Shown piece by piece: positions 43,069 to 51,884 of a stretch of 64,000 nucleotides of DNA (within the stretch, counting starts at the first letter, position 1; the number at the start of each line of letters is the position of its first letter). A model generated the notes under the pieces. That model worked only from the letters and a program-made list of their open reading frames with translations. It searched no databases and had not been told where the DNA came from. This DNA is from Paludibaculum fermentans (lineage in GTDB: Bacteria > Acidobacteriota > Terriglobia > Bryobacterales > Bryobacteraceae): the NCBI RefSeq assembly GCF_015277775.1, contig NZ_CP063849.1:9224711-9288710 (forward strand), read 5' to 3'. Both the position numbers and the translations under genes were made by a program.

Positions 43069-44169
43069 ATGAATGAACTGAACCTGTTTTCGCTGCACGG
43101 CAGGTATTTCGAGGACGACGAGAACCGGTTCACCGCGAACGTACTCTTCATGCTCTCGGAATTCCGATCCAGCTTTCTTCCCGCGTTCCTCGAGCGATGC
43201 GGCGCGGTTCTGCCGACGACTTCCTGTGCCAAGATTCGGATTCGCTTCCAGGTACCCCATAGGTCCGCGTCCGGCAACGTCAGAATCCCCGATGGCGAAA
43301 TCCGCCTGGACGATGACCTTCACGCTCTGATTGAGGCCAAGATCGGTAGCAACCCGCTTACGGTTGAGCAGATTACCGACTACGCCACGCACTTGGCCAC
43401 ATCGCCCGCCATGAACATGAAGCTGGTGTGCATCACCCAGATGGACTGCTTCTGCATCGGCAACAGAAACGTTTCATTTGATGAACTGAAAGCACAGGTT
43501 GAACCCGCCATCGTGCCAGATGGAACATGCGTCTGGCTGCGCTGGTTCGAAGTGCTCGACATACTGAAGCGCTCTCTGCGATTGACGCCAGATCAGATCA
43601 GGAAGGACCGGCGGCGGGTCGTGAATGGAAAGGATGTCGAGTACGGGCGGCGCATCGGCGCGCTGTTCCTGGAGGAGGTGGAGACTACGATGTACGACAA
43701 GAAGGAAATCGACCTACTGCCGCACGGTGAGATCGAGGATGTCGTTCTGGCCGTCCAAAACGGTTGGTTCATGGATGTAGCCCTTCGGCATCGTGTCTGG
43801 TTTCCCAACAATCTCGGCGGAAGGGCCGCACGTTACGTGGCCCATTACGAAACGGCAGACCGCGTGAATCAGAACCCGAGCCAGATTGCGTACATTGCGC
43901 GGAACCGCACCATGTGGAACCGGATCACGATCCAGGAAGCAAGGACGGTGCCCGAGTTGCAAAATGCCTTTGCCGATCCTGCGGTTCTGGCCGAGGTCAA
44001 CACATGGGCAGCGGAAGGGAAGCATTGCATCATTCTCACCGATCCACCTGTCCAGCTTCGTAATCCGCTACAATTAGGCGACAAGCGGTTTTTGGCCCGC
44101 ATCATGCCAGGCAGATTCGTATCACTTCCGGCGCTTCGCAATGCAAGCACCATTGATGACCTCTACTGA
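43069..44169 (+). CDS. PD-(D/E)XK-like nuclease at the end of the defence operon
   Basis: From ATG 43069 (MNELNLFSLHGRYFEDDENR), 366 residues. The core IPDGEIRLDDDLHALIEAKI (about residues 70-89) has the D...ExK pattern, followed by PLTVEQITDYATHLA with the usual Q-x-x-x-Y helix. The rest is alpha/beta with LVCITQMDCFCIG and a C-terminal domain (RYVAHYETADRVNQNPSQIA). It is the best candidate for the cutting subunit of the system. The next gene is separate and small. Confidence 0.8.
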   Translation: MNELNLFSLHGRYFEDDENRFTANVLFMLSEFRSSFLPAFLERCGAVLPTTSCAKIRIRFQVPHRSASGNVRIPDGEIRLDDDLHALIEAKIGSNPLTVEQITDYATHLATSPAMNMKLVCITQMDCFCIGNRNVSFDELKAQVEPAIVPDGTCVWLRWFEVLDILKRSLRLTPDQIRKDRRRVVNGKDVEYGRRIGALFLEEVETTMYDKKEIDLLPHGEIEDVVLAVQNGWFMDVALRHRVWFPNNLGGRAARYVAHYETADRVNQNPSQIAYIARNRTMWNRITIQEARTVPELQNAFADPAVLAEVNTWAAEGKHCIILTDPPVQLRNPLQLGDKRFLARIMPGRFVSLPALRNASTIDDLY

Positions 44170-44240
44170 CTGCCGTCGCCGGCTTTAAGATCCCGCCCTT
44201 TCCGTTTATCAGCGATTTTCAGAGTCGTTGCTCCGGCATG

Positions 44241-44260
44241 CCCCACCATGGCTGGTGGGG
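44241..44260 (+). repeat. Perfect 8-bp inverted repeat covering a ribosome-binding site
   Basis: CCCCACCA (44241-44248) and TGGTGGGG (44253-44260) are separated by 4 bases. The second arm holds GGTGGGG, the Shine-Dalgarno of the ATG at 44266. In RNA the hairpin would hide that site; in DNA it could be a dimer-binding operator. No T-run follows, so it is not a simple terminator. Confidence 0.65.
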
Positions 44261-44265
44261 AACTT

Positions 44266-44577
44266 ATGAACGCCGAAGCAACCATGTATTCCTTCAAACT
44301 CCGGCCCGCTACCCTCGCCAAGCTTGACGTCCTTGCGCGCGCCCTTGGTCTGCACTCGCGCGGCAGTGTGCTGGACCGCGCGGTCACTTCGCTGTGGCGA
44401 AAGAAGATCGAAATCACGCAGTATGCCGGCCTGTGGTCGCCTGTAACCGACGGCAGCCGCGAGGATGAAATCCTCCGCCGGCTTCACGATATGGCTCGGA
44501 TTGAGTTCCGAAGTATGGCAGATGTCGCTGAGGAGGCTATCGATGGCCTCTTGGAACAGTCGCTGAAAGCCGCGTAA
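44266..44577 (+). CDS. Small regulator-like protein, possibly ribbon-helix-helix
   Basis: From ATG 44266, 103 residues (starts MNAEATMYSFKLRPATLAKL). The N-terminal MYSFKLRPATLAKLDVLARA looks like a strand-helix-helix DNA-binding fold. A second helical part ends EEAIDGLLEQSLKAA. An ATG 18 bases earlier lies inside the hairpin and is less likely. It lies 96 bp after the nuclease gene on the same strand and converges with the recombinase accessory gene. Confidence 0.6.
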   Translation: MNAEATMYSFKLRPATLAKLDVLARALGLHSRGSVLDRAVTSLWRKKIEITQYAGLWSPVTDGSREDEILRRLHDMARIEFRSMADVAEEAIDGLLEQSLKAA

Positions 44578-44605
44578 CGGGCTGAAGGAAAGGCCCGCGA
44601 CAGGA

Positions 44606-45034
44606 TTACCGCAGCAGCAGCGAACGCCACGCCGTTCGCTGCTCCTCCCATTTAACCAAGCCAATAATCGGGCGTAGATCACGCTCCGTTCCTCCGCCGT
44701 CCTGAGAGGCGTCCGCAAACAGCAGCAACTCCTGGATTTCCGGAGTGAGGTTTAGCAGATTCATGATCTGGGTAACCCGGGCGCGCGTAACGTAGCCCAG
44801 CCTCGCGATGTCGGCATAATCTCGAACTTCACCGCGATCTACTGAGTCCTGAAACTTGATGGCCAGGGCCATCAACCGCGTGATTCGGGGTAGCTGGGGC
44901 GGCGCCGGTCCGACGCGAGGCCGAGGGTCAGCCACCTGACGTCGCCCGCGGGCTGGACGCGGGAGGACGGTCTCGACCTGGAATCCGGTCTCCGCATCGG
45001 CAGGCGTCATTGGTTGTTCGTATTTGCGTGGCAT
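44606..45034 (-). CDS. Recombinase-associated HTH protein
   Basis: From ATG 45034 (MPRKYEQPMTPADAETGFQV) after AGGAA; 142 residues. A KorB/ParB-like HTH is seen in RDYADIARLGYVTRARVTQI, followed by MNLLNLTPEIQELLLF. Proteins of this kind very often follow large serine recombinases in such elements. The start overlaps the recombinase end by 28 bases. It may help or direct the recombination reaction, or regulate its gene. Confidence 0.75.
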   Translation of the reverse strand: MPRKYEQPMTPADAETGFQVETVLPRPARGRRQVADPRPRVGPAPPQLPRITRLMALAIKFQDSVDRGEVRDYADIARLGYVTRARVTQIMNLLNLTPEIQELLLFADASQDGGGTERDLRPIIGLVKWEEQRTAWRSLLLR

Positions 45035-46593
45035 AGTTCCTTTCCTTGTGCATGACGGAACCCGATAGTCACCTTGCCGGTGCGGCCGTCGTAGCCCACC
45101 TTGGTCACCAGGGTCCGTATGAGTTTGTCCCTCTCGCGCGTGGTCAGCGAATCCCAAATCAGCTCGAACCGCTCGAGGGTTCGTTGGATTTCGTACGGAT
45201 CGGCAGCGGACTCTTCCGTGGCCTTCATCTTCAAGGCGACTTCGGTCAGTTTGCGCTCGACAGCCTCGATCTCCTGCTGGAGACCTGCAATCCGGTCGAA
45301 CCGCGCAGCGGAACCGCTCTTCTTGTCGGCCGCATTGCGCGCGAGGTCGCCGTTCAGCTTGTGCAGCTTCTTGAGCAACTCAGTCTGCTCGGCCTCGATC
45401 TGAGCGCGACGGCTGCGATCGTCCGCCTCGACGCCCGCCACGACCTGCGCCCGGAGCTTACCGTCGCGGCCCAACGCACGAATGCTATCGAGGACAGCCG
45501 TCTCGATTCCCGGCGCCGAGACCGACTTCGTTTCGCAGGCCTTCCAGCCTTTCTGCTGGGCGTTGTAGCAGACGTAGTAGCGGTAGAGCTTCGGCTCGCG
45601 CGCGGTGTAGGTGTGGACCATGGGCGCGCCGCAGGGAACGCAGAACAATAGACCGCGCAGCAGCGCGCCATACTTGTTCTTATTGCCGCCGCCGTTCGTG
45701 TGGCCGTTGTGGTGCAGGTTGGACTGAACCAGGTTCCAGGTTGCCTCGTCGACCAGCGCCTCATGCTCGCCCGGGTAGAGCTTCCCCTTGTGATTGACGA
45801 AGCCCGTGTACAGCGGATTGGTGAGGAGCATGTACACAGCCTTCTTGATGAACGGCTTGCCGCCCCGCTCGCGCCCGGCCTCCGTCTTCCACTGCTTGGT
45901 GTGCCACCCGAGCCGTTCGAGCTGGTGCACAACCGGCATGAGCGAGTTGTGCCGCAGGTACAGATCGAAGATCTCCTTCACCTGCAGGCCTTCAGCTGTG
46001 TTCACCAAAAGCCGGCCGCCGTTCGGATCGATGTCGTACCCGAGCACCGGATGTCCGCCGACCCATTTGCCCTTCTTCCGTGCCGCCGACATTTTGTCGC
46101 GGGTGCGCTCTGAGATGAGCTCGCGTTCGAATTGCGCGAAGGAGAGCAGAATGTTCAGTGTCAGCCGACCGAGCGAAGACGTCGTATTGAACTGCTGGGT
46201 GACGGAAACGAAGCTGACGCCGCACCGGTCGAAGCTCTCCATTAGCCTGGCGAAGTCGAGCAGCGATCGGCTCAAGCGGTCAACCTTGTAGACCACTACG
46301 CAGTCGACCTTGCGAGCCTCCACCGCAGTCAGCAACTTGGCGAGCGCGGGCCGATCCATGTTGGCGCCGGTGTAGCCGCCGTCGTCAAAACGCTCCGGGA
46401 TTAGACTCCAGCCTTCGTGCCGTTGGCTTGCGATGTAAGCCTCGGCCGCTTCGCGCTGGGCGTCCAAGGAGTTGAAATCCTGCTCAAGCCCCTCCTCCGT
46501 CGATTTCCGGGTGTAGACGGCGCACCGGACGTGATTCGCGGCTGCTTTGGGAAGAGGGATCTCAATGGTCTGTCTGGGTCTCCTATTTCGCAT
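45007..46593 (-). CDS. Large serine recombinase (integrase) with zinc ribbon
   Basis: From ATG 46593, just after GAGGAG; 528 residues. The catalytic Ser is residue 31 in CAVYTRKSTEEGLEQDF. Resolvase-domain motifs YKVDRLSRSLLDFARLM and SERTRDKMSAARKKGKWVGG follow, then the recombinase domain and a zinc ribbon (LFCVPCGAPMVHTY, YYVCYNAQQKGWKACETK). A coiled coil (about 390-460, with LQQEIEAVERKLTEVALKMK) precedes the C-terminus, as in enzymes whose direction is controlled. It should integrate the element, probably at the nearby tRNA-Asn. Confidence 0.95.
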   Translation of the reverse strand: MRNRRPRQTIEIPLPKAAANHVRCAVYTRKSTEEGLEQDFNSLDAQREAAEAYIASQRHEGWSLIPERFDDGGYTGANMDRPALAKLLTAVEARKVDCVVVYKVDRLSRSLLDFARLMESFDRCGVSFVSVTQQFNTTSSLGRLTLNILLSFAQFERELISERTRDKMSAARKKGKWVGGHPVLGYDIDPNGGRLLVNTAEGLQVKEIFDLYLRHNSLMPVVHQLERLGWHTKQWKTEAGRERGGKPFIKKAVYMLLTNPLYTGFVNHKGKLYPGEHEALVDEATWNLVQSNLHHNGHTNGGGNKNKYGALLRGLLFCVPCGAPMVHTYTAREPKLYRYYVCYNAQQKGWKACETKSVSAPGIETAVLDSIRALGRDGKLRAQVVAGVEADDRSRRAQIEAEQTELLKKLHKLNGDLARNAADKKSGSAARFDRIAGLQQEIEAVERKLTEVALKMKATEESAADPYEIQRTLERFELIWDSLTTRERDKLIRTLVTKVGYDGRTGKVTIGFRHAQGKELCHANTNNQ

Positions 46594-47095
46594 CACGCTC
46601 CTCGGCTGGCTGGAGATTGAAGAAGAGGAAGCCATTCCACTTGGTCCCAGTCAGTTCACGGGCGATCGCGCTGAGCGATCGGTAGATCTGCTGCTCGAAC
46701 TCGAACCCGTCCGTCAGCACTCGCACAATGATCTCGCGACCCTTGTAGTGTCGCCGGAGGATTGTTCCAGGCGCGGGCAACCGGCGATCGAGGCTCCGCG
46801 ACGCCTTTGTGCGGACGGCCAGTTGCGGCGGAATCGAGGTGTTCTGTCCGAAGAATGTCTTCGGCGCCCGGATCCGAAGGTCCGCATCGTTGGCGATTTC
46901 GAGCGCGCGACGCCGGGCGCGCTCCGACAAGCCGCCCTCGGCGAGTGCCTGGATGCGCCACGCGATTCGGCGGAACAGAAACTGCTTGTGGTTCGACCTC
47001 GATTCCTCGCCAAAGACCTCGATGTATCTCTCGCGCAATTGGCTGACCGTCATCTGGGCCAGTTCCTCGATCTGTTGTGAAACGTCGGTACCCAA
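46583..47095 (-). CDS. DUF2924-domain protein
   Basis: I place the start at TTG 47095, which follows AAAGGAG; a longer frame reaches ATG 47161. The product is 170 residues with the DUF2924 pattern QMTVSQLRERYIEVFGEESR, RRIAWRIQALAEGGLSERAR and a beta-rich C-terminus PGTILRRHYKGREIIVRVLT. DUF2924 genes commonly come directly before such recombinases; function is not established. It overlaps the recombinase start by 11 bases. Confidence 0.85.
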   Translation of the reverse strand: MGTDVSQQIEELAQMTVSQLRERYIEVFGEESRSNHKQFLFRRIAWRIQALAEGGLSERARRRALEIANDADLRIRAPKTFFGQNTSIPPQLAVRTKASRSLDRRLPAPGTILRRHYKGREIIVRVLTDGFEFEQQIYRSLSAIARELTGTKWNGFLFFNLQPAEERDAK

Positions 47096-47096
47096 C

Positions 47097-47378
47097 TCAT
47101 TCTCCTTTCTCAGTGCCGTTAACCTCTTGTCCATGAGGGCTCGAAGCTTCGGCACTATCAAGGGAAAGTTCGCGGCGCCGGCGTTCGCGATACCGGAGGT
47201 AGCCAGCGGTCAGGATCTCGGCGATGGCCTTCAGATCGTCGTCAAATGATCGCGTCGGCTCGTCCAAGCGTCCGTGCTCCCCAGCGTCACCGAACCGCTG
47301 GGAAGCAGGCCGTGGATGCCGGAACGCCGCGGGAGCCGTGAGCTCCGGCGCCGGCCTGTCATGGCCGACTTCCGGCAC
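47097..47378 (-). CDS. Small protein at the head of the recombinase operon
   Basis: A 93-residue product (starts MPEVGHDRPAPELTAPAAFR). The N-terminal half is Pro-rich; the C-terminal half (DDDLKAIAEILTAGYLRYRE, then RRRREL) is an amphipathic basic helix. It lies between motif-C (47452-47483) and the DUF2924 gene and ends with AAAGGAG, the site used by the next gene. I do not recognise it. Confidence 0.55.
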   Translation of the reverse strand: MPEVGHDRPAPELTAPAAFRHPRPASQRFGDAGEHGRLDEPTRSFDDDLKAIAEILTAGYLRYRERRRRELSLDSAEASSPHGQEVNGTEKGE

Positions 47379-47451
47379 CCACAGCGCTGTCCGCCTTGCG
47401 GTCGTTCCGCTGTCTGGTGGATTGGGAGGCGATCAGCGCTCTCCCACTGTA

Positions 47452-47483
47452 AACATACGCAGGAATTGGGAAGACTGTGCACA
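47452..47483 (-). promoter_or_regulatory. Motif-C: element-specific promoter-like site before the recombinase module
   Basis: On the minus strand: TGTGCAC, 15 bases, TGCGTA, TGTTTA. The spacing is identical to motifs A and B. It lies about 75 bp before the ATG at 47378, so it would drive the accessory gene, DUF2924, recombinase and HTH gene. This makes integration genes part of the same control group as late and replication genes. Confidence 0.6.
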
Positions 47484-47805
<322 letters not shown>

Positions 47806-47820
47806 GCAGTTGGTTATTCC

Positions 47821-47850
47821 TTTGTAGCAAGCCCACCCCCACAATGTCAA
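47821..47850 (-). promoter_or_regulatory. Promoter of tRNA-Asn
   Basis: On the minus strand TTGACA (47850-47845), 18 bp, TACAAA (47826-47821), placing the start about 10 bases before the tRNA. This is an ordinary housekeeping-type promoter, quite different from the element's three TGTGYAC sites. Confidence 0.7.
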
Positions 47851-47922
47851 ACTTCGCCCCTCTTCTTCGTCGTACACTGACCTGTAACGCCTCTAAATGG
47901 CATTGTTCCTGGATCCTGACCC

Positions 47923-50070
47923 ATGCTTAAACTTCTGATTCGCGGTCTCTTGCGCCTGCTGTATCGCATTGAGGTCCACGGCGCGCTGCCGCAGCCCGCC
48001 AAGACCCTGATCGTCGGCAATCACCAGTCGTTTCTCGACGCTCCCATCATGTGGAGTATCCTGCCCGATGACACCCTGTGGGTCGTGCACTCCCAGGTCA
48101 TGAAACAGCTGATTTTCCGGCTGCTTGTTCGGGTCACCGATCACATCGTCATCGATACGACCAACCCCTTTGCCCTGAAGTCCACCGTCGACGTCATCGA
48201 GGCCGGACGCAAAGTCATCATCTTCCCCGAGGGCCGCGTCACCGTCACCGGCTCCCTCATGAAGATCTATGATGGACCCGCGTTCATCGCCGCCAAGACC
48301 GGCGCCACCGTCGCGCCCTTCATTCTTGACGGGGCCGTCCGCGCCAAGGGCTTCAGCCGCATGGAGGGCGACTACCCGCTCGCGTGGTTCCCCAAGATCA
48401 AAGTCACCTTCTTTCCGGGGGAAGTCATCCCGATGCCCGAGGCGCCTTCCGGCAAACTCCGGCGCCGCAAGGCCGGTGAGGCGATGCAACGATTGCTGCA
48501 GCGCTGCCTGGCGCTCTCCAAGCCGAAGCGTACACTGCACGAAGCGTTCCTGGAAGCCATCGAACTCCACGGCCGCGGCCGGCGTATGGTGGAAGACGCC
48601 GGCGGAGCCGACTTAACCTACAGCGGCGTTCTCAAAGGGTCGCTGGCCCTCGGCCGGCTGGTCTCCAAAATCACCGCCGAGAATGAAGTCGTCGGCGTGC
48701 TGATGCCCAATGCGGCCGCCACCCTCTGCCTGGCGCTGGGCCTCTTCGGCGTCCGGCGTATTCCCGCCATGCTGAACTTCACGGCGGGCGTCGACGGCAT
48801 GCAGAGCGCCCTGCGCGCGGCCAAGGTCAAGACAATCCTCACCTCGCGCCAGTTCCTGGAAAAGGGCAAACTCACTGCTGTCGTCGAGAAACTCCAGGGG
48901 ATCAACGTGGTCTTCCTGGAAGACCTGCGCGCGAAGCTCACGCTCGGCGACAAACTCTGGCTGATCTTCTACGCCCTGCCGTTCCCGCGTGCCGCAACGA
49001 AGACCAGCCAGCCGGATGAGCCCGCTGTCGTCCTCTTCACCTCCGGATCCGAAGGCAAGCCCAAAGGGGTGGTCCTCAGCCACTGGGCGATCCTCTCCGA
49101 CATCGAACAGGTCTTCAGCATCATCGATGTCTCGCGCGCCGACAAGATTCTCTCGGCCATGCCGGTGTTCCATAGCTTCGGCCTGACCGCCGGCTTCATG
49201 CTGCCGATCGTGAGCGGGTTGCGGCTGTTCCTGTATCCCTCCCCGCTGCACTACAGCATCGTGCCCGAACTCTTCTACGACCGTGACGCCACGGTCATGT
49301 TCGCGACACCCACCTTCCTGAAACACTACGCCAAGCGAGCCCATCCTTACGACTTCCGCAAAGTGAAGATGCTGCTGGGCGGGGCGGAGAAGCTCACCGA
49401 CGAGATCCGCAACACCTACATGGACAAGTTCGGCGTGCGCGTCCTGGAAGGCTACGGAGCTACGGAGTGCGCGCCCGTCATCGCCGTGAACACCGCCATG
49501 CGCTACAAGGCCGGAACCGTCGGCGAGATCCTTCCCCTGATGGAGTGGAAGCTCGAGAAGGTGCCTGGCATCGAAGAGGGCGGGCTACTGCACGTAAAAG
49601 GTCCGAACGTCATGCTGGGTTACTGGCGGGAGTCGAACCCGTGCGTGCTGGAGCCGCCGGAGTCTGTGTTCGGCCCGGGCTGGTATCCCACGGGCGATCT
49701 GGCCGTGGTCGATAGCGACGGGTTCCTCCAACTGAGGGGCCGCGTCAAGCGCTTTGCCAAAGTCGCCGGCGAGATGATCTCGCTGGAAGTGGTCGAGAAG
49801 ATCGCCGAGGCTGCGTCGCCGAAACATATTCATGGCGCAGTCACCCGGCCCGATGCCGGCCGCGGCGAAATGATCGTGCTCTGTACGCAGGACAAAGACC
49901 TCAAGCGCGACCAGTTGCAGGCGGCCGCCCGCGAAATGGGCGCACCGGAACTGGCCATTCCGCGCCGCATCGTTTACATCGATAAGATTCCCTTGCTCGG
50001 CACGGGCAAGAAGGACTATCCGAAACTGTCGCAACTCGTGGAGGCACAGCTTGAACAGTCCCGAGCCTAA
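47923..50070 (+). CDS. aas: Aas-like acyltransferase/acyl-ACP synthetase fusion
   Basis: A 715-residue two-domain protein. The PlsC-type acyltransferase has the HxxxxD-like site VGNHQSFLDAPIMW and FPEGRVTVTGSLMKIYDG. The AMP-forming ligase follows with VVLFTSGSEGKPKGVVLSHW, YGATECAPVIAVN and YPTGDLAVVDSDGFLQLRGR. Such fusions re-acylate lysophospholipids at the inner membrane using free fatty acids. It differs from E. coli Aas in lacking obvious membrane segments between domains. The MFS gene starts within its last codons. Confidence 0.88.
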   Translation: MLKLLIRGLLRLLYRIEVHGALPQPAKTLIVGNHQSFLDAPIMWSILPDDTLWVVHSQVMKQLIFRLLVRVTDHIVIDTTNPFALKSTVDVIEAGRKVIIFPEGRVTVTGSLMKIYDGPAFIAAKTGATVAPFILDGAVRAKGFSRMEGDYPLAWFPKIKVTFFPGEVIPMPEAPSGKLRRRKAGEAMQRLLQRCLALSKPKRTLHEAFLEAIELHGRGRRMVEDAGGADLTYSGVLKGSLALGRLVSKITAENEVVGVLMPNAAATLCLALGLFGVRRIPAMLNFTAGVDGMQSALRAAKVKTILTSRQFLEKGKLTAVVEKLQGINVVFLEDLRAKLTLGDKLWLIFYALPFPRAATKTSQPDEPAVVLFTSGSEGKPKGVVLSHWAILSDIEQVFSIIDVSRADKILSAMPVFHSFGLTAGFMLPIVSGLRLFLYPSPLHYSIVPELFYDRDATVMFATPTFLKHYAKRAHPYDFRKVKMLLGGAEKLTDEIRNTYMDKFGVRVLEGYGATECAPVIAVNTAMRYKAGTVGEILPLMEWKLEKVPGIEEGGLLHVKGPNVMLGYWRESNPCVLEPPESVFGPGWYPTGDLAVVDSDGFLQLRGRVKRFAKVAGEMISLEVVEKIAEAASPKHIHGAVTRPDAGRGEMIVLCTQDKDLKRDQLQAAAREMGAPELAIPRRIVYIDKIPLLGTGKKDYPKLSQLVEAQLEQSRA

Positions 50071-51376
50071 GCTCGAGTACAGCCGCGGCGAACAGCGTGC
50101 CTGGTACATGTACGACTTCGCGAACTCCGCGTTCGCCAGCACGGTCGTTACCCTGTTCCTGGGCCCTTATCTCACGGAACTAGCCAAAGCCGCGGCTGAT
50201 GCCGGCGGCAACGTTCACCCGCTGGGCCTCACGGTGGATGCGCGCAGCTATTGGAGTTACCTGATCTCCCTTTCGGTGTTGACGCAGGTGGTCTTCCTGC
50301 CGATGCTGGGGGCAGTTGCGGACTACAGCCCGAACAAGAAACGGCTGCTCGGCGTCTTCGCCTACCTGGGCGCGGCCAGCACGATTGCGATGTTTGCCCT
50401 GACCGGCGGCATGTACCTCCTCGGCGGTGTGCTCTTCCTGATCGCCAATCTCGCCTTCGGCTGCTCGGTTGTCATCTACAACAGCTTCCTCAACGATGTA
50501 GCTCCAGAGGAGGAACGCGACGGAGTCTCTTCAAAGGGCTGGGGCATCGGGTATCTCGGCGGCGGCATCCTGCTGGCCCTGAACCTTCTGCTCTTCCAGA
50601 AGGCCGAATCGTTCGGCATCGACAAGGGCATGGCGGTCCGCATCAGCCTTGGCTCGGCTGGCGCGTGGTGGGCTGTTTTCGGCATGATCCCGATGATCGG
50701 GATTCGCAATCGAAAGCCGCAGCGCACGGCCCAGGCGGGTGAGAACGTGCTTGCCAAGGGCTTCCTGCAACTCTTCCAGACGCTCAAGGACATGCGCCAC
50801 TACCCGCAGACGTTGACGTTCCTGATTGCGTATCTGGTCTACAACGACGCCATCCAGGCCGTCATCACCCTGGCCGGGCAGTACGGTTCCGACTACCTCA
50901 AGATTCCGTTGGAGTCGCTAACGATGGCGATCCTGATGGTTCAGTTCGTGGCCTTTGGCGGAGCCATGCTGTTCAACCTGCTGGCGAAGCTGATGACCGC
51001 CTATCGCGCCGTCGTCCTTAGCCTCGTCACCTGGACCCTCCTCATGTGCGGCGTCTTCATCGTGAAAACGACCAGCGACTACTTTGTCGCCGCCGCGCTG
51101 GTGGCCATCGTGATGGGCGGCAGCCAGGCTTTGAGCCGTTCGCTGTATTCGCTGATGATTCCGCAGGGCAAAGAGGCCGAATACTTCTCGCTGTACGAGA
51201 TCAGCGACAAGGGTACGAGCTGGCTGGCTCCACTGCTGTTCGGGCTGATGCTGCAGTTTACCGGCAGCTACCAGTGGGCGATCCTTTCGCTCGTCATCTT
51301 CTTCCTGATAGGGTTAGTGATTCTGATGAAGGTGGATGTGAAGCGCGCCGCCCTTGAGGCCGGCAACGAAGCATGA
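50051..51376 (+). CDS. MFS transporter, UMF1 (Atg22-like) family
   Basis: A 441-residue protein with about 12 hydrophobic segments. The family hallmark AWYMYDFANSAFASTVVTLF is near the N-terminus, and VIYNSFLNDVAPEEERDGVS with SSKGWGIGYLGGG in the middle loop. The start is a TTG at 50051 after GGAGG, inside the end of the acyltransferase gene. Substrates of bacterial UMF1 carriers are unknown. Confidence 0.9.
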   Translation: MNSPEPKLEYSRGEQRAWYMYDFANSAFASTVVTLFLGPYLTELAKAAADAGGNVHPLGLTVDARSYWSYLISLSVLTQVVFLPMLGAVADYSPNKKRLLGVFAYLGAASTIAMFALTGGMYLLGGVLFLIANLAFGCSVVIYNSFLNDVAPEEERDGVSSKGWGIGYLGGGILLALNLLLFQKAESFGIDKGMAVRISLGSAGAWWAVFGMIPMIGIRNRKPQRTAQAGENVLAKGFLQLFQTLKDMRHYPQTLTFLIAYLVYNDAIQAVITLAGQYGSDYLKIPLESLTMAILMVQFVAFGGAMLFNLLAKLMTAYRAVVLSLVTWTLLMCGVFIVKTTSDYFVAAALVAIVMGGSQALSRSLYSLMIPQGKEAEYFSLYEISDKGTSWLAPLLFGLMLQFTGSYQWAILSLVIFFLIGLVILMKVDVKRAALEAGNEA

Positions 51377-51380
51377 AGTT

Positions 51381-51884
51381 ATGCCGTATGTGTTCAGAGT
51401 CGCGGAGACAGCGGAGGAGTACGATCAGATCCGCTGTCTGAACCACCGCGTCTTTGCGGAAGAGGTCCGGCAGCACCCGCCGGCCGCGGACGGCCGCCTC
51501 ATCGACAGCCGCGAAGCCATCAGCCGCTTCTTCGTCGCCCTGGTGGATAACCGCGTGGCGGGCATGGTCTGCACCTGCCCGCGGCGCCCCTTCTCGATGG
51601 AGAAGCGCCTGGCCGATCCCTCGATTCTCGACACTCTCCCCGGACCGCTGCTGGAGGCCCGCCTGCTGGCGATCGAGCCCGCCTACCGCAAGCGGATGCT
51701 CTTTCTGGGCATGCTTGAGCTGATGGTGGCTACGGCGATCTCTGAGGGCTATGCGACGCTGTTGATCTCCGGGATTACCGAACGCCTGCGGATGTACCAG
51801 CGCATGGGCTTCCGTCCGCTCGGGCCGGCCGTCCCCTACGGAGCAGCCTCGTTCACGCCCATGGCCATGGCCCTGCTGCGTTAA
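51381..51884 (+). CDS. GNAT-fold N-acyltransferase
   Basis: From ATG 51381 (MPYVFRVAETAEEYDQIRCL), 167 residues. The order of segments (LNHRVFAEEVRQHPP, FFVALVDNRVAGMVC, LEARLLAIEPAYRKRMLFLG, GYATLLISGITERLRMYQRM) fits N-acyl amino acid synthase/GNAT enzymes. No exact substrate can be given. It lies 4 bp after the MFS gene and its stop overlaps the convergent ABC transporter stop. Confidence 0.78.
   Translation: MPYVFRVAETAEEYDQIRCLNHRVFAEEVRQHPPAADGRLIDSREAISRFFVALVDNRVAGMVCTCPRRPFSMEKRLADPSILDTLPGPLLEARLLAIEPAYRKRMLFLGMLELMVATAISEGYATLLISGITERLRMYQRMGFRPLGPAVPYGAASFTPMAMALLR

Noticed and set aside
45022..45157. Longer start for the recombinase-associated HTH gene
   Set aside because: The extra N-terminal codons are out-of-frame recombinase sequence; the ATG at 45034 has AGGAA before it.
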